Origin: Firmicutes bacterium UBA2530
GTDB lineage: Bacteria; Bacillota; Clostridia; Tissierellales; Sedimentibacteraceae
DNA: 39,804 nucleotides
Assembly (NCBI GenBank): GCA_002340985.1
Contig: DDNC01000014.1
Location: 232,609 to 272,412, forward strand
Direction: 5' to 3'
Within the stretch, counting starts at the first letter, position 1. Each line of letters starts with the position of its first letter. Below, piece by piece: positions 33,184 to 39,804 of this stretch. A model generated the notes under the pieces. The model was not told the DNA's origin and searched no databases. It was given only the letters and a program-made list of their open reading frames with translations. The position numbers and the translations under genes are program-made.

Positions 33184-33540
33184 ATGTCAGTTAATATGTT
33201 AAATGAAAATGGAAATATAACCATAGATGATCAAGTATTCGCGACCTTGGCCGGATTAGCTGCAATGGAATGCTACGGTGTTGTGGGAATGGCGGCAAGA
33301 AATGCGACTCAGGGAATATTTGAGCTTTTGAGAAGAGAACAGCTTACAAAGGGAATAAGAGTAACAACTTCAGACGATAAGATAAGCATAGATTTATACA
33401 TAGTGCTGCAATACGGAGTTAAAATATCTACAGTTGCGGACAATATTATTTCCAGAATTAAATACAGCGTAGAAACTTTTTCGGGAGTTTCCGTGGAAAA
33501 TGTAAATATCTTTGTGCAGGGTGTCAGGGTACAAAAGTAA
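33184..33540 (+). CDS. yloU: Asp23/Gls24 family protein (YloU-like)
   Basis: This 118-residue protein is a DUF322/Asp23 family member, an abundant envelope-associated protein in Gram-positives. The family core is seen in ITIDDQVFATLAGLAAMECYGVVGMA. A second conserved region is IDLYIVLQYGVKISTVADNI, and VENVNIFVQGVRV closes the protein. Its exact role is unknown; loss of Asp23 in Staphylococcus causes a cell-wall stress response. TAGGAGG is a very good ribosome binding site. The gene precedes yloV, its standard partner. Confidence 0.93.
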   Translation: MSVNMLNENGNITIDDQVFATLAGLAAMECYGVVGMAARNATQGIFELLRREQLTKGIRVTTSDDKISIDLYIVLQYGVKISTVADNIISRIKYSVETFSGVSVENVNIFVQGVRVQK

Positions 33541-33552
33541 TAGGAGGCTAAA

Positions 33553-35172
33553 ATGATAGTAAAGTATATTGATAATGTTACATTTAAGAAAATGCTTTTA
33601 GGTGCCGCTGCAAACCTGGAAAATAACAAGGCAATAGTGGATGCCCTAAATGTGTTTCCTGTTCCTGACGGAGATACCGGGACTAATATGAATCTTACGG
33701 TGCAGTCGGCAATGAGGGAAATCGGAGGCTTAACTGAAAGCACCATAACTCATATAGCTGATGCGGTAGCAAATGGCTCTCTCATGGGAGCGAGAGGAAA
33801 TTCAGGTGTAATATTATCTCAGTTGTTCAGAGGTATGGCAAAGGGAGTTAAAGGCGCGGGAAAAATTGATTGTAAAATAATTGCGGAATCGTTTAAATCC
33901 GCTTCTGATACAGCATACAAGGCAGTAATGAAACCTGTGGAAGGTACAATTTTAACCGTGGCAAGGGAAACAGCTGAAAAGGCCATGGCAACATATGCAG
34001 AATACGAAGATGTTGCAGAGTTTCTCAACAGTTTGATAGAGCAGGCAAAGTATACATTAGACAGAACTCCTGATATGCTAAAGGTTCTGAAGCAGGCTGA
34101 TGTTGTGGATGCAGGCGGAAAGGGGCTTGTGTTTCTTTTGGAGGGAGCGCTGGCTGCTCTTAAGGGCGTTGAAATAAAGCAGGAAAAAATAGAACAGGTA
34201 GTTATCGAAACAGAAAAAGAAATTGCAGGGTTTTCAAGTGAAGATGAAATAATATTTGCTTATTGTACAGAATTTTTTATTAAAAACCCTACAAAGAGTG
34301 CCGAGGAGTTTCTGAGCAAAATTTATGACAAGGGTGATTCCATAGTATGTGTTGGTGATGAAAAACTTATAAAGGTCCATCTACATACAAACAATCCGGG
34401 TCAGGTTTTGGCTATTGCCGTTAAATACGGGGAGCTTTTAAAAATAAAGATAGACAACATGAAGGAACAGTTAAGAGAAAGAATTAAAAATTCAAGCAAG
34501 AAAAGCCGTGAGAAAAAGAAATACGGTTTTGTGTCCATAGGAATGGGAGATGGTATACAAAAAGTATTTACGGATCTTAACGTGGATGTATTTTTGTCCG
34601 GTGGACAGACTATGAACCCAAGCACTGAGGATATATTGGAGGCGGCGAAGGATATAAACGCTGAGCATATAATTATTCTTCCGAACAACAGCAATATAAT
34701 TCTTGCTGCTACTCAGGCAAAGGAGATATCTGACAGGAGTCTTTATGTTGTACCCAGCAAGAGTATTCCTCAGGGTATTTCAGCCATGCTGGCATTCAAG
34801 GAAGATAAAAGCGTTGATGAGAATGTTCAGTCTATGACAGATGCTGTATCGGAGGTAAAAACCGGTCAGGTTACATATGCTGTGAGAGACACGGTATTTA
34901 ACGATATGGAAATAAAGAAGGACGAGATAATAGCAATCAGCGAGGGAGATATTGTCGCACATGGAGAAAATCCCGAAGAACAGACGCTTGAGCTCATAAA
35001 GAGCATGATTAATGAAGACAGCTTCCTGATTACACTGTTTTACGGAGAAGACGTTGATAAAAAAATAGCTGAGGGCTTGAAGGAAAAAATAGAGGAAATA
35101 GCCGAAGAGTGCGATGTTGAAGTAATATACGGAGGCCAGCCACTTTATTATTATATAATTTCAGTTGAGTAA
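33553..35172 (+). CDS. yloV: DAK2 domain fatty acid kinase FakA-like protein (YloV)
   Basis: The 539-residue protein has an N-terminal DAK2 (dihydroxyacetone kinase L-like) ATP-binding domain at about residues 10-200. It contains the signature NVFPVPDGDTGTNM, then GARGNSGVILSQL and VVDAGGKGLVFLLEG. A middle domain and a C-terminal DegV-like-related region follow (SGGQTMNPSTEDIL, ILPNNSNIILAA). In Staphylococcus FakA phosphorylates fatty acids held by FakB so that exogenous lipid enters membrane synthesis. FakB is not in this window. TAGGAGG precedes the ATG, 12 bases after yloU. Confidence 0.93.
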   Translation: MIVKYIDNVTFKKMLLGAAANLENNKAIVDALNVFPVPDGDTGTNMNLTVQSAMREIGGLTESTITHIADAVANGSLMGARGNSGVILSQLFRGMAKGVKGAGKIDCKIIAESFKSASDTAYKAVMKPVEGTILTVARETAEKAMATYAEYEDVAEFLNSLIEQAKYTLDRTPDMLKVLKQADVVDAGGKGLVFLLEGALAALKGVEIKQEKIEQVVIETEKEIAGFSSEDEIIFAYCTEFFIKNPTKSAEEFLSKIYDKGDSIVCVGDEKLIKVHLHTNNPGQVLAIAVKYGELLKIKIDNMKEQLRERIKNSSKKSREKKKYGFVSIGMGDGIQKVFTDLNVDVFLSGGQTMNPSTEDILEAAKDINAEHIIILPNNSNIILAATQAKEISDRSLYVVPSKSIPQGISAMLAFKEDKSVDENVQSMTDAVSEVKTGQVTYAVRDTVFNDMEIKKDEIIAISEGDIVAHGENPEEQTLELIKSMINEDSFLITLFYGEDVDKKIAEGLKEKIEEIAEECDVEVIYGGQPLYYYIISVE

Positions 35173-35177
35173 TGCAG

Positions 35178-35198
35178 AGGAACGGCACAGCCGTTCCT
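35178..35198 (+). promoter_or_regulatory. hairpin between yloV and recG
   Basis: A nine-base perfect stem (35178-35186 with 35190-35198) with a three-base loop lies between the yloV stop and recG. There is no clear T tract, so I read it as a message-stability or weak attenuation element rather than a full terminator. Confidence 0.4.
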
Positions 35199-35221
35199 TA
35201 TATTGCTGTAAAGGATAAATG

Positions 35222-37276
35222 ATGCTTGATACGGATATTCGGTTTTTAAAGGGAGTAGGCCCCGGAAGGGCGGCCAGGCTGAATAAATTGAATATATTTA
35301 CCGTGGAAGACCTGCTTAACCATTTTCCTGTAAGGTATGAGGACAGAAGAACGGTTAAGAAAATCAACCGGCTAAGTGACGGGGAGAAATGCCTGCTCAT
35401 GATAAAGATTTACGGAAAAGCTGAAAAGGCAAAAATCCGTAAAAATATGACTGTGTTAAAAACAGCAGGCATGGATGACACGGGTTTTATCACATTGACA
35501 TTTTTCAATCAAAATTTTCTTTCGGATAAGCTTATAGAGGGAGAAATGTACTATGTGTTTGGTGAGGTAAAAACAGCTTACGGCAAGCTTGAAATGGTTA
35601 ATCCGGAAATTGAGTTATGTGAAAAGGACTGGAAGACAGGGAAAATATTGCCCATATATAGTCTGACAGCAGGATTGTCAAATAATGAACTTACAAAGCT
35701 TATTAAGACAGCTCTTGAAGCATATTACGAAAAAATCCAGGATGTAATCCCTGCAGGTATACGTGAGGAATACAAGCTCTCTTCCAGAAAAAGTGCACTT
35801 AAAAATCTTCATTTTCCTGAGAACGGCAGGAAGTATTCTCTTGCAAAGAAAACAATGGTGTACGAAAAGCTTCTCATAATGCAGCTTGGACTGAGAGCGC
35901 TTAAAAACAATCTGAACAGAAATACAAGCGGCTATGAAATTAAATGCACAACGCTTGCGGATAGACTCATTGATGCTATTCCATACAGGCTTACAGATGC
36001 GCAACTCAGGGTAATAGATGAAATTAAAAGAGATATGAGTATGAACAGGGCAATGAACAGGCTTGTTCAGGGTGATGTTGGTTCGGGAAAGACTGTAGTG
36101 GCTGTGTATGCACTGCTTGCGGCAGTTGAATCGGGATATCAGGCTGCAATGATGGCTCCAACGGAGATTTTGGCACTGCAGCATTTAGAAACTATACGCG
36201 AATATTTGTCCATGGCGGATATTAATATAAATGTTGTGTTTTTATCGGGCTCTACAAAGGCAAAGGCAAAAAAAGAAGTTCTGACTGATTTAAGAGCAGG
36301 TAAAGTTGACATAATCGTAGGTACACATTCTTTGATCGAAGAAAATGTGGAGTTTAAAAATATAGGTCTCGCTATAACGGACGAACAGCACCGCTTCGGA
36401 GTTAGGCAGAGAGGAAGGCTGTCCGGTAAAGGGAACAGTCCTGATGTTCTTGTTATGACGGCAACACCTATACCCAGGACACTGGCGCTGATGCTTTATG
36501 GTGATCTGGATATTTCAGTCATAGATGAAATGCCCCCCGGACGTCAAAAAGTTATCACGGACATTTTGAAAGGCAATGAAAAGGAGCGTGCCTACGAATT
36601 TATAAAAAAGCAGGCTGACGAGGGAAGACAGGCGTATATAGTTGCTCCTTTGGTTGAAGAATCCGAGAAGATGGCTCTTAATTCAGCATCTGAGATATTT
36701 GACGAACTTAGAAATAATTATTTTTCCGGCTACAGCCTTGGACTTTTACACGGAAAAATGAACAATGTCGAGAAGGAAGAAGTCATAAATAAATTCTATG
36801 AGGGAAAAATAAATGTGCTTGTATCCACGACGGTCATAGAGGTGGGTGTGAATGTACCTAATGCCTCTGTAATGATGGTTTTGAATGCGGAGAGGTTCGG
36901 ACTTGCTCAGCTGCACCAGCTCAGAGGAAGAGTAGGCAGAGGAAAATTTCAGTCCTACTGTATATTGATAAATGAAAGCAGGACAAAGAAGGCTGCCGAC
37001 AGGATGAGCATTTTGAAGAATACGGACAACGGCTTTTTAATTGCTGAAGAAGATTTGAAAATAAGAGGACCCGGAGAATTTTTTGGAACAAGACAGCACG
37101 GTCTGTCTGGATACGATATTCAGAATATTGTAAATGATGTGGAATATGTTCAGAATGTGCAGCATATTTCAAATAAAATATCAGAGGAAAATCCCGGACT
37201 TGCGGGAGACGTCTACATAAATCTAAAAAAGGCTATAATTAATTTATTTAAGGATGAAACAATAGCTTTTAATTAA
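35222..37276 (+). CDS. recG: ATP-dependent DNA helicase RecG
   Basis: RecG remodels stalled replication forks and branch-migrates Holliday junctions. The 684-residue protein has the wedge OB domain at the N-terminus (DIRFLKGVGPGRAARLNKL, VEDLLNHFPVRYEDR). Helicase motifs follow: GDVGSGKTVVA (motif I, about residue 283), MAPTEILALQH (Ia), ITDEQHRFG (II, DEQH), VMTATPIPRTLAL (III), VSTTVIEVGVNVPNA (V) and QLRGRVGRG (VI). ATG 35222 is better placed than ATG 35219 relative to AAAGGA. RecG and PriA cooperate at stalled forks, which gives the priA stop codon in this window added interest. Confidence 0.96.
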   Translation: MLDTDIRFLKGVGPGRAARLNKLNIFTVEDLLNHFPVRYEDRRTVKKINRLSDGEKCLLMIKIYGKAEKAKIRKNMTVLKTAGMDDTGFITLTFFNQNFLSDKLIEGEMYYVFGEVKTAYGKLEMVNPEIELCEKDWKTGKILPIYSLTAGLSNNELTKLIKTALEAYYEKIQDVIPAGIREEYKLSSRKSALKNLHFPENGRKYSLAKKTMVYEKLLIMQLGLRALKNNLNRNTSGYEIKCTTLADRLIDAIPYRLTDAQLRVIDEIKRDMSMNRAMNRLVQGDVGSGKTVVAVYALLAAVESGYQAAMMAPTEILALQHLETIREYLSMADININVVFLSGSTKAKAKKEVLTDLRAGKVDIIVGTHSLIEENVEFKNIGLAITDEQHRFGVRQRGRLSGKGNSPDVLVMTATPIPRTLALMLYGDLDISVIDEMPPGRQKVITDILKGNEKERAYEFIKKQADEGRQAYIVAPLVEESEKMALNSASEIFDELRNNYFSGYSLGLLHGKMNNVEKEEVINKFYEGKINVLVSTTVIEVGVNVPNASVMMVLNAERFGLAQLHQLRGRVGRGKFQSYCILINESRTKKAADRMSILKNTDNGFLIAEEDLKIRGPGEFFGTRQHGLSGYDIQNIVNDVEYVQNVQHISNKISEENPGLAGDVYINLKKAIINLFKDETIAFN

Positions 37277-37285
37277 GAGGTAAGT

Positions 37286-37846
37286 ATGAGAATTATATCC
37301 GGAACTAACAAGGGGATGAAGTTGTATGCCCCGGATGGTATGTCAGTAAGACCTACCAGTGATAAAATCAAGGAGGCCATTTTTAATATATTGGGCTATA
37401 TTGACGAAGAATCAATTGTGCTGGACTTATTTTCCGGCTCCGGCGGCGTGGGAATAGAATTTCTTGCAAGAGGAGCGAAGCAATGCTACTTTGTGGATGG
37501 TTCTCATAAGAGCCTGAGCTATGTTAGAAAAAATTTGGAACTTTGCAAATTTAAGGAGAAGGCAGTTGTAGTAATGAGCGATTATGAAAAAGCAATTACG
37601 AACTTCGCTGCTGAAAATATTAAATTTGACTATATATTTGCAGACCCGCCATACGCCCTCAACTGCGGAGGAAGAATTGCCCTTAAGGTTTTTGAAAATA
37701 ACTTGCTAAAGGCATGCGGAAAGCTTATAATTGAAACTGATAAATCTGAAAAAACAATTGATGAAATTAATAGAGACATGATAGAATATAAAGAAAAAAT
37801 ATATGGAAGAACAAGAATAAGCATAATGACACACGGAGAGGACTAA
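37286..37846 (+). CDS. rsmD: 16S rRNA (guanine(966)-N(2))-methyltransferase RsmD
   Basis: RsmD methylates G966 of 16S rRNA. The 186-residue protein has RIISGTNKGMKL and VRPTSDKIKEAIFNIL at the start. The SAM site is VLDLFSGSGGVGIEFLARGA (about residues 47-66), and the catalytic motif FADPPYAL (about residue 118) is of the N-methyltransferase D/N-PP-Y type. A GAGG ribosome binding site lies upstream. The stop codon and the coaD ATG share one base (TAATG), a conserved pair in bacteria. Confidence 0.96.
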   Translation: MRIISGTNKGMKLYAPDGMSVRPTSDKIKEAIFNILGYIDEESIVLDLFSGSGGVGIEFLARGAKQCYFVDGSHKSLSYVRKNLELCKFKEKAVVVMSDYEKAITNFAAENIKFDYIFADPPYALNCGGRIALKVFENNLLKACGKLIIETDKSEKTIDEINRDMIEYKEKIYGRTRISIMTHGED

Positions 37847-38325
37847 TGAAAGTTTTATATACGGGAAGTTTTGATCCGATTACAGCCGGACATATGGACA
37901 TAATCAACAGAATATCGCGTAATTTTGAAGAGGTTGTAGTTACTGTATTCAACAATATTGAAAAGAAATACTGGTTTTCCATCGAGGAGAGGTGCGAAAT
38001 GGTGAGACAAGCCACAAAGCACTTACATAATGTCAGTGTTGACTTTACAGAGGGTCTGGTAGTTGAATATTGTGAAAAGAATAATATAAACATGATAGTT
38101 AGAGGGCTGAGGGCAGTTTCCGACTATGAATATGAACTTGCAATATCCAGTATAAACAAGCATTTGAACAGGAATTTAGAGACAATTTTCCTGGTGGCGT
38201 CACCGGAATATTCTTTCTTGAGCTCAAGCATGGTTAAGGATGTTGCAGAGCACGGGGGAGCTTTTGAGGACTTGGTTCCTGCCTATGTGGCACAGGAAAT
38301 TTACAAAAAACTTGGGAGGAAGTAG
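37846..38325 (+). CDS. coaD: phosphopantetheine adenylyltransferase
   Basis: CoaD adds AMP to 4'-phosphopantetheine, the fourth step of coenzyme A synthesis. The 159-residue protein has the nucleotidyltransferase motif GSFDPITAGHMDII (T-x-GH, residues about 7-20). The substrate-contacting RGLRAVSDYEYEL follows, and then the C-terminal SSSMVKDVAEHGG, the family's version of the ISSTxVR loop. Its length equals the family norm. It is coupled to rsmD and followed by a clostridial coiled-coil gene. Confidence 0.97.
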   Translation: MKVLYTGSFDPITAGHMDIINRISRNFEEVVVTVFNNIEKKYWFSIEERCEMVRQATKHLHNVSVDFTEGLVVEYCEKNNINMIVRGLRAVSDYEYELAISSINKHLNRNLETIFLVASPEYSFLSSSMVKDVAEHGGAFEDLVPAYVAQEIYKKLGRK

Positions 38326-38326
38326 T

Positions 38327-38773
38327 ATGGATATTTTAAATTTGCTGGAAAGAATCGAAGATATAATTGAAGAAGCTTCAAAATTTCCATTGTCAAACAA
38401 GGTTATGATTGATAAGGAAGAAATATTGGAAGTAATTAATGAAATACGCCTGAAGATGCCTGATGAAATCAACAGAGCATCCTGGGTTGCAAAGGAGCGT
38501 CAGAGAATATTGAACGAGGCTCAGTCAGAGGCTGATGAGATGATTGACAGAGTTAAGGACCAGCAGAGATACTTAGTCGAAGAAAATGAAATAACCAAGC
38601 AGGCACAGAAACACGCAGAGCAGCTTATAAAGGAAGCCGAAAGAAAGGCTACAGAAATGAAAATCGGAGCATATAATTACAGCGACGAAATATTGTCCAA
38701 GCTCCAGGAAAAAATAAGAGAAATCAACAGCATAATAGAGCAAAACAGAGATGTGCTTAAAAATATGGAATAA
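38327..38773 (+). CDS. clostridial coiled-coil protein next to coaD (ATPase-like annotation)
   Basis: This 148-residue, mostly helical, highly charged protein has no membrane segment. After a short entry (MDILNLLERIEDIIEEASK), residues about 35-145 form long helices with heptad-like Ala, Glu and Lys-rich sequence (NEAQSEADEMIDRV, AEQLIKEAERKATEMKIGA). This resembles V/F-type ATPase stalk subunits and DivIVA-like proteins. Such proteins commonly follow coaD in Clostridia under the vague name ATPase, and no activity is established. ATG 38327 has GGGAGG upstream; earlier in-frame starts lie inside coaD. A terminator follows directly. Confidence 0.75.
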   Translation: MDILNLLERIEDIIEEASKFPLSNKVMIDKEEILEVINEIRLKMPDEINRASWVAKERQRILNEAQSEADEMIDRVKDQQRYLVEENEITKQAQKHAEQLIKEAERKATEMKIGAYNYSDEILSKLQEKIREINSIIEQNRDVLKNME

Positions 38774-38775
38774 TT

Positions 38776-38805
38776 AAAAATACGGGGATAACCCGTATTT
38801 TTTAA
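38776..38805. terminator. bidirectional terminator after the coaD operon
   Basis: An 11-base stem (AAAAATACGGG at 38776-38786 with its complement at 38792-38802) encloses the five-base loop GATAA. T runs follow on both strands. It begins three bases after the coiled-coil gene and overlaps the stop codon of the convergent minus-strand gene by one base. Confidence 0.85.
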
Positions 38806-39542
38806 AATAGTTTTTCTCTGTAGTTATCCATAATTTCCGAAAACAGCTCACCTGTTGTCGGAGGAGTGAATGTTATGGTATTGGCTCCTGCTTGTATTGT
38901 GTTCAGTATATTTTCAAGATTTGGTCCGCCTGTGGCAATAATGGGGAAGTATGGGTGGCTCTCGCGAATTTTTTTCACTATGGCAGAGGTTTTTGCTCCG
39001 CCGGAAACGTTGAATATTGAAACTCCGGCTTTGATTCTTGATTCGAAATCTTCCTTTTCGGAAACAATGGTGATTATTATGGGAATATCAAGCCTTTTTT
39101 TCATTTCAGATATCAGATCATTGGGCGTCGGAGCATTCATAACAACTCCGTAGGCGCCGTTCAGCTCTGCGCTTATGGCAATGTCAATGGACCTCTGACC
39201 GGTGGTAATTCCCCCGCCTACTCCCACAAACACAGGTGTTGATGAAACCTCTATTATTGCCTGATTAATTGCAATCTGGGGCGTGAAAGGGTATACCGCT
39301 ATTACGCCGTCGGCATTGTTATTTTTTATAATTGCAAGGTCGGTTGTGAAAATCAGTGATTTTATCCTTTTGCCGAATATATTTATGCCGCTTGCCTCGT
39401 AGATTTCCTTAGGCATCTGAATAGGTTTTTTCTTTAATACAGATTCAATGGTAGGTATGAATTTCTTGTCTTTTTTTTCGGTACAATTTTTAACAGCCTG
39501 GCTGTAATTGTCTTGAATTATTCCATTCTCAAACTTTTCCAT
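38802..39542 (-). CDS. uncharacterised TIM-barrel protein (FMN- or phosphate-binding type)
   Basis: This 246-residue protein has a beta/alpha-barrel pattern after a charged 50-residue N-terminus. Strands with glycine-rich loops are visible: PVFVGVGGGITTGQRS, YGVVMNAPTP, IIITIVSE, GVSIFNVSGGAKTS, FPIIATGGPNLENI and AGANTITFTPPTTGEL. The GVGGGI and ATGGP loops resemble phosphate-binding sites of KDPG-aldolase-like, HisA-like and FMN-binding barrels. Its clostridial relatives are usually called hydrolase or hypothetical; I cannot assign a reaction. GGGAGG before the ATG and a consensus promoter show that it is expressed on its own. Confidence 0.7.
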   Translation of the reverse strand: MEKFENGIIQDNYSQAVKNCTEKKDKKFIPTIESVLKKKPIQMPKEIYEASGINIFGKRIKSLIFTTDLAIIKNNNADGVIAVYPFTPQIAINQAIIEVSSTPVFVGVGGGITTGQRSIDIAISAELNGAYGVVMNAPTPNDLISEMKKRLDIPIIITIVSEKEDFESRIKAGVSIFNVSGGAKTSAIVKKIRESHPYFPIIATGGPNLENILNTIQAGANTITFTPPTTGELFSEIMDNYREKLF

Positions 39543-39613
39543 ATTACCTCCCGTGTAGTTTATTTATTATTTATAAACGATTCGTCAGAATATATCTGCC
39601 GAGCTTGTACTAT

Positions 39614-39642
39614 ATTATACAATTATTTAGTTCAAATTACAA
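39614..39642 (-). promoter_or_regulatory. sigma-A promoter of the minus-strand TIM-barrel gene
   Basis: On the minus strand TTGTAA (39642-39637), exactly 17 bases and TATAAT (39619-39614) lie about 71 bases upstream of the start codon. Both boxes are close to consensus. Confidence 0.7.
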
Positions 39643-39780
39643 TCAGTTATATAAAATTCTTTGACTTTATAATAAAATATAAGGGAGGTTATGAATTTCA
39701 CGAAAAACGACTTGTAAAATACAAGATAACCGTAGCATTATGTAAGAGTTTCTAATGTTTCATGAAAAGGAGTTCGTTAG

Positions 39781-39804
39781 ATGGGGGGCAACTCTATGCA
39801 TAGA
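39781..39804 (+). CDS. start of a gene running off the window edge
   Basis: AAGGAG at about 39767-39772 precedes ATG 39781, which opens a frame (MGGNSMHR) that is still open at the last base. Too little is present to assign a function. Between 39643 and 39780 I see a GGGAGG followed by only an eight-codon ORF, and no other gene. Confidence 0.35.

Noticed and set aside
39513..39755. Plus-strand ORF of 80 codons at the right end
   Set aside because: It starts inside the minus-strand TIM-barrel gene, lacks a ribosome binding site, runs across that gene's promoter and reads as AT-rich noise.
1..39804. Prophage, insertion sequence, CRISPR array, toxin-antitoxin or defence system
   Set aside because: No integrase, transposase, terminal repeats, repeat-spacer array or recognisable defence gene was seen on either strand.

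Overview
This is a low-GC Firmicutes chromosome segment, almost certainly from a spore-forming anaerobic Clostridia-type bacterium. It carries spoIVA, remA/DUF370, sepF-yggT-ylmH, the stp-prkC-rsgA-rpe-thiN string, Asp23/yloV and recG-rsmD-coaD, strong AGGAGG-type ribosome binding sites and TTGACA/TATAAT promoters. A Tissierellales/Sedimentibacter-like host is my guess from gene order and is not shown by the sequence. No rRNA, tRNA, CRISPR array, insertion sequence or phage gene was found.

Layout. (1) 1-2143: a zinc-finger anti-sigma gene and two membrane protein genes (TM2-like duplication; LiaF-like), probably the end of an ECF-sigma envelope-stress operon. (2) 2178-5690: single genes for a GNAT acetyltransferase, an AEC permease and SpoIVA, with a possible broken small ORF at 2729-2948. 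(3) 5774-11369: the ylm-type cluster hlyD-like, yggS, sepF, yggT, ylmH, lspA, rluD-like, pyrR. (4) 11468-13698: a MATE efflux gene and a sugar-phosphate isomerase-like TIM barrel. (5) 13717-15781, minus strand: rqcH and a DUF4491 gene broken by a stop codon. (6) 15872-30831: a long housekeeping run, yicC-remA-gmk-rpoZ-priA-def-fmt-rsmB-rlmN-stp-prkC-rsgA-rpe-thiN-asnS, covering nucleotide supply, transcription, replication restart, translation and the PASTA kinase/phosphatase switch. (7) 30939-32744: a small membrane protein, then a 45-codon leader ORF with attenuator-like hairpins in front of an MFS transporter. (8) 32743-38805: rpmB (minus) divergent from asp23-yloV-recG-rsmD-coaD-coiled-coil protein. 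(9) 38802-39804: a minus-strand TIM-barrel gene and the start of one further gene.

The window is mainly conserved core genome. The unusual points are: a single in-frame TAA inside priA; a second in-frame TAA inside a DUF4491 gene; two genes (spoIVA and the MATE gene) whose best start codon is ATT, with a strong Shine-Dalgarno and no suitable ATG; and a leader-peptide/attenuator arrangement before the MFS pump. The priA stop and both ATT starts can each be explained by one G-to-T change on the coding strand, so mutation or sequence error must be separated from real biology. I found no clearly new multi-gene system; the best candidate for undescribed biology is the MFS leader.
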